Below are positions 30,536 through 38,416 of a DNA stretch of 64,000 nucleotides, in pieces (position 1 is the stretch's first letter; every line of letters starts with the position of its first letter). This DNA is from Kitasatospora gansuensis (GTDB lineage Bacteria; Actinomycetota; Actinomycetes; Streptomycetales; Streptomycetaceae): NCBI RefSeq assembly GCF_014203705.1, contig NZ_JACHJR010000001.1, forward strand, positions 4,836,001 through 4,900,000. The letters run 5' to 3'. The position numbers and the translations under genes are program-made. The notes below the pieces were generated by a model that saw only the letters and a list, made by a program, of their open reading frames with translations, was not told the origin of the DNA and ran no database searches.

Positions 30536-32284
30536 ATGCCGGACACCGCCCTCGGGACAGCCGCGCTGCCCACCCAGGCCACCCCGGTCGATCCGCTGCC
30601 ACCGCAGCGGCCGTCGCCCGCCCGCCCGTACCGCCTGCTCCTGATCGCCGCCGAGGCCGCCGTCGCGCTGGGCGTCGGAATCGGTTTCATGCTCTGGGCC
30701 CGCAACATCCACGTGAACCCGATGATCCGGATCGGCCAGGTCAGCGGCCTCGGCCGGCTCCAGTTCCGGGCCGCGCTGGTCGCGCTGCCGGTGCTCGGCG
30801 TGCTGCTGTACGCCGCCCACCGGTGGGACTCGGACCGCTTCCGGCTGCTGCTGCGGTTCGGCTGCGCCGCGCTGGCCGGTCTGGGCACCGGCATCGTCGC
30901 GGGCGGCATCGCGGTCGCCCTGCGCGGCACGCCCTGGGGGCTCGGCGGCCAGGACGGCGACCCCGGCACACTGCAGGGGTACGCGATGTCCTTGCTGCGC
31001 GGCGAAGGTCTGCCCGACCTCTACCCGCCGGGCTTCATCATGCTGCTGGCCGGCTGGACCAAGTTCCTCCGGCACGACCACGTCGGCTTCGCCCTGAAGG
31101 ACCTTCAGCTGCTGTTCGGCGCCGTCTTCGGACCGTTCTGCTACCTGGCCTGGCGCAGCCTGCTCCGGCCGGCCTGGGCACTCGCGGTGGCACTGCCCGC
31201 CGCGATCCTGTTCCTCGACCCGATCCGCCCGTACAGCCACCTGGTGATGGTGATGCTGCTCCCGCTGGTCGGCCGGCTGCTGACCGAGCTGACCCGGGCG
31301 GCCGGACGGCCGGTCCGCGCGCTGCTGCTGCGCGGGGCCGGGCTCGGCGCGCTGTTCGGCACGCTGTACCTGCTGTACTCGGGCTGGTTCGTCTGGTCCA
31401 CCCCCGGCGTGCTGGTGGCGGTGCTCGCGCTCACCCCCTGGCGACGCGGCCGGGCGGCGCTCGGCCGGGCCGCCGTGCTGCTCGGCGCCACCGCGCTGGC
31501 CACCGTCGCGGTGGCCTGGCCCTCGCTCTACCGGATGGCCACCAACGGCACCGCCACGGTGGACCGTTACGCCTACTTCGACGTCTACGTGGACCCGGCG
31601 TACGTGGTCGGCTGGCGCTCCGACCGGCCGGGACTGGCCGACTGGGCCTCCTGGCCGCCGCCCGGCGACCTGGCAGGACAGAGCGGCTTCACCCTGGTGC
31701 TGCTGGCCGGGGTGGCGCTGGCGCTGGCGCTCGGGCTGCGCCGTCCGGCGGTGGTGGCCGCGCTGGCCTGCCTGGTCAGCGCCTGGGTGCTGAGGTTCTG
31801 GTTCGCCGGGCACATGCAGCGCGACCAGGCGGTGATGCTGTACCCCAGGACCACCTGGCTGATCCTGTACACGCTGTTCACCCTGCTGGTGCTCTCGGTG
31901 CTGCTGTCCGCCGAGGGCGTCGGGTCGCTGTGGCGGCGGCTGACGGCGGACCGGCCGGTCCGGCTGCCCCGCTACCTCGGGCGGCGGCTGACGGCGGGTT
32001 CGCTCTGCGGGCTGGCCCTGTTCGCGGCGATGGCCGGGTCCTGGGCGGCCAACCGCTACCTGCCGACCGACCCGGAGCGGCACAGCATGGGCACCGATGC
32101 CTGGCGCGCGCACACCCTGCAACGGGCCGACGGCAGCTGCCCGTTGTACGCGCCGATGGGTAACTGCGGGGCGCCGCACGGGTACTGGCGGCCGAAGGAC
32201 AGCCTGGACGTGACCATCTGGTGCGGCAACGTCGCGTGGACCAACTGGACGGCCTACTGCGGCGGTCGGCCCCCGGCCGGGTGA
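30536..32284 (+). CDS. Arabinofuranosyltransferase (AftA-like) membrane protein
   Basis: A 582-residue GT-C type membrane protein with about ten transmembrane helices and a C-terminal extracytoplasmic domain with four to six cysteines (SCPLYAPMGNCG ... WCGNVAW ... YCGG). The periplasmic GGQDGDPGTLQGYA and DLYPPGFIMLLAGW stretches match the polyprenyl-phosphate-sugar-dependent AftA-type family. In mycobacteria AftA starts arabinan on galactan; streptomycetes lack mycolyl-arabinogalactan, so the acceptor here must be another wall polymer. The ATG at 30536, with GGAAG upstream, is preferred over an earlier in-frame ATG at 30488. Confidence 0.8.
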   Translation: MPDTALGTAALPTQATPVDPLPPQRPSPARPYRLLLIAAEAAVALGVGIGFMLWARNIHVNPMIRIGQVSGLGRLQFRAALVALPVLGVLLYAAHRWDSDRFRLLLRFGCAALAGLGTGIVAGGIAVALRGTPWGLGGQDGDPGTLQGYAMSLLRGEGLPDLYPPGFIMLLAGWTKFLRHDHVGFALKDLQLLFGAVFGPFCYLAWRSLLRPAWALAVALPAAILFLDPIRPYSHLVMVMLLPLVGRLLTELTRAAGRPVRALLLRGAGLGALFGTLYLLYSGWFVWSTPGVLVAVLALTPWRRGRAALGRAAVLLGATALATVAVAWPSLYRMATNGTATVDRYAYFDVYVDPAYVVGWRSDRPGLADWASWPPPGDLAGQSGFTLVLLAGVALALALGLRRPAVVAALACLVSAWVLRFWFAGHMQRDQAVMLYPRTTWLILYTLFTLLVLSVLLSAEGVGSLWRRLTADRPVRLPRYLGRRLTAGSLCGLALFAAMAGSWAANRYLPTDPERHSMGTDAWRAHTLQRADGSCPLYAPMGNCGAPHGYWRPKDSLDVTIWCGNVAWTNWTAYCGGRPPAG

Positions 32285-32307
32285 CGCCGGGCGGGTGACG
32301 CCGGTCA

Positions 32308-32342
32308 ACCGCCCGTACCGAAGCTCACCCGGTACGGGCGGT
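32308..32342 (+). terminator. Terminator after AftA-like gene
   Basis: A perfect 13-bp stem (32308-32320 and 32330-32342) with a nine-base loop lies 23 bases after the AftA-like gene and upstream of the next same-strand gene. Confidence 0.8.
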
Positions 32343-32418
32343 CACCCGGACGGCGCCGGGTCGTTTCTCCGGTTGGGCCGTCCGTGGCGGTCGGCCGTGC
32401 AGCTGTGAGGAGTACCCG

Positions 32419-33390
32419 ATGACCGGAAGCACCGCGACCACCGAGAACGCCGGAATCGCCGAACCGGCGGTGCTGAGCGACGTGCGGGGCTGGTTCTGGG
32501 ATCTGGACCGGCATGCCTTCGAGTGGTTCCTGAGGAGCCAGCAGCAGGCGAGGGTCGGCGGGGACCTGTTGGAACTGGGCGCCTACCTGGGCCGCAGCGC
32601 GATCGTGATGGGCAATCACCTCCAGCCCGGCGAGAAGTTCACGGTCTGCGACCTGTTCGACTCGGAGGCCATGGAGGAGGAGAACTCGGCCGAGATGGCG
32701 CGGTCGTACCGCAAGACCCTCACCCGGGAGGCCTTCGAGGTGAACTACCTCGCCTTCCACGACCGGCTCCCCGAGCTGGTCCAGGCCCCCACCTCGGTGC
32801 TGGCCGACGGCCGGATCCCGGCGGGCAGCTGCCGCTTCGCGCACGTGGACGCCTCGCACGTGTACGAGCACGTGGCCGGGGACATCAAGGTGGCCCGGGC
32901 CGCGCTGGCCGAGGACGGCGTGCTGGTGCTGGACGACTACCGCTCCGCGCACACCCCGGGCGTGGCGGCCGCCACCTGGGAGGCGGTGTTCACCCTCGGG
33001 CTGAAGCCGATCGTGCTGACGGACTGCAAGTTCTACGGCACCTGGGGCGACCCGGAGCCCGCCCAGGAGCTGCTGCTGGCCGCTTCCGGCGGCGCCCCCG
33101 GCTGCTGGGTGCACCCCGAGACCATCGCCGGCCGCCAGGTGCTCCGGATGGGCGGTACCCCGGAGAAGATCGCCGACTTCCCGGTCTCCCGGCACCACGA
33201 CCGGCTGGTGAAGGAGGCCGCCGCCCGGGCCCAGCGCGAGGGCACTGTCCGCGCCGCCGAGCTGCTGGCCGTCCGCCGCGCCGCGGCCGCCGCCGCCCGC
33301 CGTCCGGTCGCGGTGGCCAAGCGGATGGCCGCCGACCTGCTCCCGCCGGTGGTCACCTCGGCCGTCCGCCGGGCCCGCCGCTCGAAGTGA
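32419..33390 (+). CDS. Class I SAM-dependent methyltransferase (Methyltransf_24 type)
   Basis: A 323-residue protein with a methyltransferase core: motif I LLELGAYLGRSAIVMG near residues 50-65, VCDLFD as the acidic SAM contact, HVDASHVYEHV and LVLDDYRS. The family includes small-molecule and sugar O-methyltransferases. The C-terminal 70 residues are Arg/Ala-rich and could bind membrane or polymer. GAGGAG precedes the ATG. It lies at the edge of the wall-polymer block, so a sugar substrate is plausible but inferred. Confidence 0.82.
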   Translation: MTGSTATTENAGIAEPAVLSDVRGWFWDLDRHAFEWFLRSQQQARVGGDLLELGAYLGRSAIVMGNHLQPGEKFTVCDLFDSEAMEEENSAEMARSYRKTLTREAFEVNYLAFHDRLPELVQAPTSVLADGRIPAGSCRFAHVDASHVYEHVAGDIKVARAALAEDGVLVLDDYRSAHTPGVAAATWEAVFTLGLKPIVLTDCKFYGTWGDPEPAQELLLAASGGAPGCWVHPETIAGRQVLRMGGTPEKIADFPVSRHHDRLVKEAAARAQREGTVRAAELLAVRRAAAAAARRPVAVAKRMAADLLPPVVTSAVRRARRSK

Positions 33391-33400
33391 GGCACCGTCA

Positions 33401-33434
33401 GCCGGAGCGTTGAGTACCCGGCTCGCGCTCCGGC
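33401..33434 (+). terminator. Candidate terminator after methyltransferase gene
   Basis: A 9-bp stem (33401-33409 and 33426-33434) with a 16-base loop begins 10 bases after the stop. A TATACA -10-like element follows at 33438-33443 for the next gene. Confidence 0.45.
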
Positions 33435-33480
33435 CGGTATACAGGACCGGACGCTCCGGACCCCGACCGGCAAGGTGACC

Positions 33481-34425
33481 GTGGAATTCCTGACCAAACT
33501 CCCGGTGATCGGCCCGCTCGCCGCCCGGGTCCTCCGCAGCAGGCCCTGGCTGGTGTACGCCCACTTCACCGAGGTCCAGGGCAACCGGCTGGCCGGGGCG
33601 GTCACCTTCTTCGCCTTCCTGGCCCTCTTCCCGCTGCTCACGGTGGCGCTGGCGATCGCGGTGGCCACCCTCTCGGACAGCCGGGTGGACAAGATCCAGC
33701 AGGACATCGCCGACCAGCTGCCCGGCCTCTCCGACTCGCTCGACCTGCCCTCGCTGGTCGCCAACGCGGGCACGGTCGGGCTGATCAGCGGCGTCCTGCT
33801 GCTGATCTCCGGCCTCGGCTGGGTGGCGACCATGCGCGGCTCGGTCCGGGAGATGTGGGAACTGCCCGTCGACGAGGGCAACCCGGTGATCGGCAAGCTC
33901 TGGGACTGCGCGGTGCTGCTCGGCCTCGGCCTGGTCTCGGCGGTCTCGCTGGGCGCCTCGGCGCTGGCCACCAGGCTGGCCCGGCAGGCCGCCGAGTGGC
34001 TCGGAGTCGGCGGTGTGGGCTGGCTGTTGAGCCTGGTCGGGTTCCTGATCGCGGTCGCCGCCGACCTGGTGCTGTTCGCCTACCTGCTCGGCCCGTTCCC
34101 CCGGATCACCGAGGAGCAGCGCCGCCGCGCCCTGCTCCAGGGAGCCCTGATCGGCGCGGTCGGCTTCGAGCTGCTCAAGCTGCTGCTCTCCTCCTACCTC
34201 GGCTCGGTCGCGGGAAAGAGCCTGTACGGCGCCTTCGGCGTGCCGGTCGCGCTGCTGCTCTGGATCAACTTCGTCTGCCGGCTGCTGCTGTTCTGCGCCT
34301 CCTGGACCGCGCTGGCCGACCCGGTCGCAGCCCGGGCCAGGACCAGGGCGCGGGCCGAGGAGATGCTGGAGAGCGCGGCGGAGCCGACGGCCGACGGGGG
34401 TGGCGCCTCGCCCGTGGCCCGCTGA
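33481..34425 (+). CDS. YihY/virulence factor BrkB family membrane protein
   Basis: A 314-residue polytopic inner-membrane protein of the YihY (formerly RNase BN) family, with six hydrophobic segments. Typical features are AGAVTFFAFLALFPLL near the first helix, GLGWVATMRGSVREMWELP, and SLYGAFGVPVALLLWINF near the end. Function is unknown; transporter roles have been proposed for the family. The GTG at 33481 is chosen because AAGG lies five bases upstream; a GTG at 33475 would add two residues. TATACA at 33438-33443 is a likely -10. It converges on the carboxypeptidase gene with seven bases between stops. Confidence 0.9.
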   Translation: MEFLTKLPVIGPLAARVLRSRPWLVYAHFTEVQGNRLAGAVTFFAFLALFPLLTVALAIAVATLSDSRVDKIQQDIADQLPGLSDSLDLPSLVANAGTVGLISGVLLLISGLGWVATMRGSVREMWELPVDEGNPVIGKLWDCAVLLGLGLVSAVSLGASALATRLARQAAEWLGVGGVGWLLSLVGFLIAVAADLVLFAYLLGPFPRITEEQRRRALLQGALIGAVGFELLKLLLSSYLGSVAGKSLYGAFGVPVALLLWINFVCRLLLFCASWTALADPVAARARTRARAEEMLESAAEPTADGGGASPVAR

Positions 34426-34440
34426 CGCCGGGTCAGCGGG
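34418..34440. terminator. Hairpin spanning both stop codons of convergent genes
   Basis: CCCGCTGAC (34418-34426) pairs with GTCAGCGGG (34432-34440) over a five-base loop. The left arm holds the TGA of the BrkB gene and the right arm the stop of the leftward carboxypeptidase gene. It is a likely shared terminator. Confidence 0.65.
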
Positions 34441-35581
34441 TCGGCCGCCGCCTGACCCAGTGCACGGCGCCGACCACGGCGGCCGCGCAGAGCCCGGCGG
34501 CCAGCCAGCCGGGCCAGCCGACCCCACCGGCCGCGGGCGCGGGTGGTGCCGCCTGATCCTGCTGCTCCACCGGTACGGCCTGTGGCGGCTCGGTGGGGCC
34601 GGCGGGGGTGGGCGGCAGGTCAGCCAGCCGGCCGACCGGGGTGACCTTCCCGGCCGCGGCGAAGCCCCAGTCCAGCAGGGCCGCCGTCTCGTCGTAGACC
34701 TGCTGGTACCCGGCCGGGCGCATCACCGTGACCAGCAGCGTGCGGCCGCCCCGTTCGGCCGCGCCGGTGAAGGTGGCCCCGGCGTTGGTGGTGTAGCCGT
34801 TCTTCACCCCGATCAGGCCCTGGTACTTGCCGAGCAGCCGGTCGGTGTTGGCGATGCCGAAGCTGCCGCGCTGCCCGGTGGTCTTGTCGACCAGGCCGGG
34901 GAACTGCGCGTCCCGGGTGGCGCAGTAGACGCGGAAGTCCGGGTTGCGCAGGCCGGACCGGGCGAACAGCGTCAGGTCGTACGCCGAGGAGAGCTGCCCG
35001 TCCGTGTCGTACCCGTCCGGGGTCACCACCTTGGTGTCCAGCGCCCCCAAGGCCTGGGCCCTGGCCTGCATCTGAGCCACCGTCTGGGCGATCCCGCCGT
35101 TCATGTGGGCCAGCACCCGGACCGCGTCGTTGCCCGAGCTGAGGAACACCCCGCGCCACAGGTCGTCCACCCGGTAGTCCAGGTTCTCCTTGATCCCGAC
35201 CATGCTGCTGCCGTGCCCCATCCCGGCCAGCTCGGCGTCGGTCACCCGGTGCACGGTGTTCTTGTCGAGCCGGGGCAGCACGGTGTCGGCGAACAGCATC
35301 TTCAGCGTGCTCGCGGGCGGCAGTCGCAGGTGCGCGTTGTTCGCGGCCAGCACCTCGCCGCTGCCCGCGTCCGCCACCAGCCAGGACTGCCCGGTCAGGT
35401 TCACGGGCAGCGGCGGCGCACCGGCCGACGGCGCCAGCTGCACCCCCGGCTGCCCGAGCCGCTCGCCGCCCACCGCGGACGCCCCGGGCGGCGGCTCCTG
35501 CCAGAGCGCCCCGGCGGAGCAGAGCGAGACGGCCGCGGCCACCGCGGCGCACCGGTACACGAAGTGACGGAGTGTGGGCAC
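34433..35581 (-). CDS. D-alanyl-D-alanine carboxypeptidase (peptidase S11)
   Basis: A 382-residue penicillin-binding-protein-type enzyme that trims D-Ala from peptidoglycan stem peptides. An N-terminal signal peptide (about residues 1-28) precedes the catalytic domain, with S91-TLK94, S149-GN151 and K260-N-G262. The last motif is usually KTG, so Asn replaces Thr/Ser. A C-terminal transmembrane helix with an arginine-rich end (WVRRRPTR) anchors it. The GTG at 35581 gives a normal short signal-peptide n-region; an ATG at 35671 would add 30 unlikely residues. It diverges from the SCO4848-type gene. Confidence 0.9.
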   Translation of the reverse strand: MPTLRHFVYRCAAVAAAVSLCSAGALWQEPPPGASAVGGERLGQPGVQLAPSAGAPPLPVNLTGQSWLVADAGSGEVLAANNAHLRLPPASTLKMLFADTVLPRLDKNTVHRVTDAELAGMGHGSSMVGIKENLDYRVDDLWRGVFLSSGNDAVRVLAHMNGGIAQTVAQMQARAQALGALDTKVVTPDGYDTDGQLSSAYDLTLFARSGLRNPDFRVYCATRDAQFPGLVDKTTGQRGSFGIANTDRLLGKYQGLIGVKNGYTTNAGATFTGAAERGGRTLLVTVMRPAGYQQVYDETAALLDWGFAAAGKVTPVGRLADLPPTPAGPTEPPQAVPVEQQDQAAPPAPAAGGVGWPGWLAAGLCAAAVVGAVHWVRRRPTR

Positions 35582-35719
35582 CCACGGACCGTACCCGGGG
35601 GCCGTGCCACCGGCCCGCCGCGCCGGATTCGTCGCCCGAACGAGTACCGCCGGTTCGCCCACCCGGCCCACTCCGCATACTGGACCGGACAGCTCCGCCC
35701 CCGCCCGCTAGGACCTCCC

Positions 35720-35965
35720 ATGAAGCTCGGCCGCCGCACCTCCTGGTTCCTCACCGCCTTCGGCGTCTGGTCGGTGATCATCTGGACCACCTTCCTGAAG
35801 AACCTCTGGAAGGACTCCGGCGGCCAGGCCTTCACCGACGGTGACCACGGCCGCCCCACCGCCTTCTTCTGGGTCCACCTGCTCCTCGCTGTCACCTCCC
35901 TGCTCCTCGGCCTGGTGGTCGGCGGCATCGGCGTCCGCAGCCTGCGCACCCTCCGCCGGAGCTAA
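35720..35965 (+). CDS. SCO4848 family membrane protein
   Basis: An 81-residue membrane protein with two helices (about residues 8-28 and 52-75) joined by a polar loop, FLKNLWKDSGGQAF. I recognise it as the small protein annotated as the SCO4848 family, which lies beside the D-Ala-D-Ala carboxypeptidase gene in streptomycetes; that placement agrees here. The start is the ATG at 35720, preceded by AGGACC. The divergent arrangement with the carboxypeptidase suggests a wall-related role, but nothing is established. Confidence 0.8.
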   Translation: MKLGRRTSWFLTAFGVWSVIIWTTFLKNLWKDSGGQAFTDGDHGRPTAFFWVHLLLAVTSLLLGLVVGGIGVRSLRTLRRS

Positions 35966-35972
35966 TTGCATT

Positions 35973-36012
35973 GCCCCCACCCGGCGGGAATGCCAGGATC
36001 CCCGCCGGGGGC
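35973..36012 (+). terminator. Candidate terminator after SCO4848-type gene
   Basis: GCCCCC and CGGCGGG (35973-35988, with a short bulge) pair with 36001-36012 across a 12-base loop, beginning eight bases after the stop. Confidence 0.5.
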
Positions 36013-36057
36013 GTACACGACGCACCCCCTTTTCCTCTTCAGGGGTGGGTTATCCCG

Positions 36058-37587
36058 ATGTACTCCGCACGGCTGCTGACCTCCGCCGCCACGGTCGCGC
36101 TCGCGGCCGGTCTGCTGACCGCGCCCGCCGCGACCGCGGTCGGCGCCGCCGTCACCGACCCGCACGCCGTCCCCGCACCCGGCTTCGCCTCCACCGGAGC
36201 CCGTACGGACGCCTGCGACGACACCACGGCCCCGGGCTTCGTCCCGACCGCCGCCCCGGTCCTGACCGCCCGCACCACCGGCACCGAGGCCCGCTATGCC
36301 CTCTGGGACGAGACCACTGGCACCAAGCTCTTCGACCAGACCGTCCCCGCCCTCGACGGCCTGCTCTCCGCCACCCCCACCGGCCTGACGGACGGTCACA
36401 CCTACGCCTGGCGCTACTGGCCTGCGGGCGGCGGCAAGCCCACCCCCAAGTGCCACTTCCGGGTGGACGTCACCGCACCCGCGGCCGTCGCCGTCTCCTC
36501 CACCGACTTCCCGGAGTCCGGCAGCGGCCAGACCCCGCAGAAGTACGCGGGCCAGCTCGGCAGCTTCACCTTCAAGGCCGACGGCGCCACCTGCTACCAG
36601 TACGTCCTGAACGGCACCCTGAGCGTCGGCTCGCCCTGCCAGACCCCGGCTGGCCCGGACGGCACCCTCACCGTGCAGCTCAAGCCCAAGCAGTGGGGCA
36701 CCAACACCCTCACCGTCCAGGCCACGGACGACGCGGGCAACGTCGCCCAGCCGGTGAGCTACAGCTTCTATGCACCGTGGAATCCCAACCCGGCGAGCGC
36801 TCCGGGTGACGTGGACGGCGACGCCGTCGCGGACATCCTGCTGCCGGACCAGGCGGGCAACCTCCAGGTGATCAGCACGGGTGGGAACGACACCACCCCG
36901 TCCTCCGTCATCGCGGCCCAGCTCTCGCCGTCCGGGGCGAGCTGGGCGGGTACGGAGATCGTGAGCCGGGGGTACCAGAACCACGACCCGGTGAGCGATC
37001 TGCAGGTGCTGTCCCCCGGGAACGGGTATCTGTACACGTACCCGAATTTCGACCTGGGTGAGTTCCGGGGCGGGGCCGCGCTGTTCTTCGGGACCAGGCC
37101 GGCCGGGACACCCGGGATGGAGCCGGACTGGAGCCGGGCCACTCAGCTGGTCGGTCTCGGCGTGCTCGGTCAGGGGACCATCTCGTCGCTGCTCAGCGTC
37201 GAGGACGGAGACCTCTGGCTGTTCACCAACCCGAGGAACATGTACCGCTACCGGACCGCCACACAGCTGAGCACCGGCGGCGCCTGGGCCGGCTACCAGG
37301 TGATCGAGCCGGCCGTCGCCGCCGACGGTTCGCTCACCCTGCGGTCCCGCGAGCTGGCGACCGGTCAGCTCCGGGAGTACGCCGTCCCGAAGGGCGCCGA
37401 CGGTACGTACGACTTCGCCGCCCTGGCCGCCCCGGCGGCGGGCACCGTGGTCGGGACCTTCCCGGTCGCCGACTACCCCACCCTGGACAGCAGTGCCGAC
37501 GGCAACCTCTACGCCGTCACCGCTTCCCGGCACCTGGTCACCTTCACCGGTCTGACCCACCCGAAGGACCGCGGTCTGCTGAAGTAG
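36058..37587 (+). CDS. Secreted FG-GAP/VCBS-like propeller protein
   Basis: A 509-residue exported protein. The signal peptide covers about residues 1-30 (hydrophobic core, AATA-type cleavage). A beta-sandwich-like region with cysteine pairs follows (about 60-240), containing FTFKADGATCYQYVLNG and DDAGNVAQPVSY. From about residue 250 a propeller-like half begins with GDVDGDAVADILLPD, a calcium-type FG-GAP motif. No catalytic motif is visible, so it is probably an adhesive or binding surface protein. ATG 36058 gives the signal peptide; an earlier in-frame ATG (35971) lies within the terminator. Confidence 0.75.
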   Translation: MYSARLLTSAATVALAAGLLTAPAATAVGAAVTDPHAVPAPGFASTGARTDACDDTTAPGFVPTAAPVLTARTTGTEARYALWDETTGTKLFDQTVPALDGLLSATPTGLTDGHTYAWRYWPAGGGKPTPKCHFRVDVTAPAAVAVSSTDFPESGSGQTPQKYAGQLGSFTFKADGATCYQYVLNGTLSVGSPCQTPAGPDGTLTVQLKPKQWGTNTLTVQATDDAGNVAQPVSYSFYAPWNPNPASAPGDVDGDAVADILLPDQAGNLQVISTGGNDTTPSSVIAAQLSPSGASWAGTEIVSRGYQNHDPVSDLQVLSPGNGYLYTYPNFDLGEFRGGAALFFGTRPAGTPGMEPDWSRATQLVGLGVLGQGTISSLLSVEDGDLWLFTNPRNMYRYRTATQLSTGGAWAGYQVIEPAVAADGSLTLRSRELATGQLREYAVPKGADGTYDFAALAAPAAGTVVGTFPVADYPTLDSSADGNLYAVTASRHLVTFTGLTHPKDRGLLK

Positions 37588-37592
37588 AACGA

Positions 37593-37629
37593 CTGAGGGC
37601 CCGTCCGGCACAACCGGACGGGCCCTCAG
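37593..37629. terminator. Bidirectional terminator between propeller protein and sdhB
   Basis: A perfect 16-bp inverted repeat (37593-37608 and 37614-37629) with a five-base loop lies between the convergent stops at 37587 and 37643. Confidence 0.92.
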
Positions 37630-37642
37630 GAGCAGGCGGAGC

Positions 37643-38416
37643 CTAGAAGCGGCGGGTCACCAGGGCCCGCTTCACTTCCTGGATCGCCTTGGTGACCTCG
37701 ATGCCGCGGGGGCAGGCCTCGGAGCAGTTGAAGGTGGTGCGGCAGCGCCACACGCCCTCGCGGTCGTTCAGGATCTCCAGGCGCTGCTCGGCACCCTCGT
37801 CGCGCGAGTCGAAGATGAAGCGGTGCGCGTTGACGATGGCGGCCGGGCCGAAGTACTGGCCGTCGTTCCAGAACACCGGGCAGGACGAGGTGCACGCGGC
37901 GCACAGGATGCACTTGGTGGTGTCGTCGAAGCGCTCGCGGTCCTCGGCGGTCTGCAGGCGCTCGCGGGTCGGCTCGTTCCCGTTGGTGATCAGGAACGGC
38001 ATGACGTCCTTGTACGCCTGGAAGAACGGGTCCATGTCCACGATCAGGTCCTTGAGGACCGTGAGGCCCTTGATGGCCTCGATCGTGATCGGCTTCTCCG
38101 GGTTGACGTCCTTGAGCAGGGTCTTGCACGCCAGCCGGTTGCGGCCGTTGATCCGCATCGCGTCGGAGCCGCAGATGCCGTGCGCGCAGGAACGGCGGTA
38201 GGTGAGGGTGCCGTCCTGCTCCCACTTGATCTTGTTGAGGGCGTCGAGGACGCGCTCCTTCGGATCCATCTCCAGCTGGTAGTCGACCCACACCGGGTCC
38301 GGCAGCTCCTCCGGGTTGAACCGGCGGATCCGGATGGTGACGGTGATCAGCTTGATGCCACCGGCCTCGGCCGCGTCCAGAGCGGCCGAGTGCTTCTCCA
38401 CGGTCGGAGTGCTCAT
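37643..38416 (-). CDS. sdhB: Succinate dehydrogenase iron-sulfur subunit
   Basis: A 257-residue iron-sulfur subunit of complex II, passing electrons from SdhA flavin to quinone. The 2Fe-2S ligands lie in RRSCAHGICGSDAM and the following LAC. The 4Fe-4S and 3Fe-4S ligands are in CILCAACTSSCP and CRTTFNCSEACPRGIEV. The ATG at 38416 shares one base with the sdhA stop (TGATG), so translation is coupled. It is the last gene of sdhCDAB, closed by the terminator at 37593-37629. Confidence 0.97.
   Translation of the reverse strand: MSTPTVEKHSAALDAAEAGGIKLITVTIRIRRFNPEELPDPVWVDYQLEMDPKERVLDALNKIKWEQDGTLTYRRSCAHGICGSDAMRINGRNRLACKTLLKDVNPEKPITIEAIKGLTVLKDLIVDMDPFFQAYKDVMPFLITNGNEPTRERLQTAEDRERFDDTTKCILCAACTSSCPVFWNDGQYFGPAAIVNAHRFIFDSRDEGAEQRLEILNDREGVWRCRTTFNCSEACPRGIEVTKAIQEVKRALVTRRF

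Noticed and set aside
20761..33390. Interpretation of the wall-polymer block as a recently acquired genomic island
   Set aside because: Base composition and codon use look like the flanking genes, and no integrase, tRNA junction or flanking repeat was seen.
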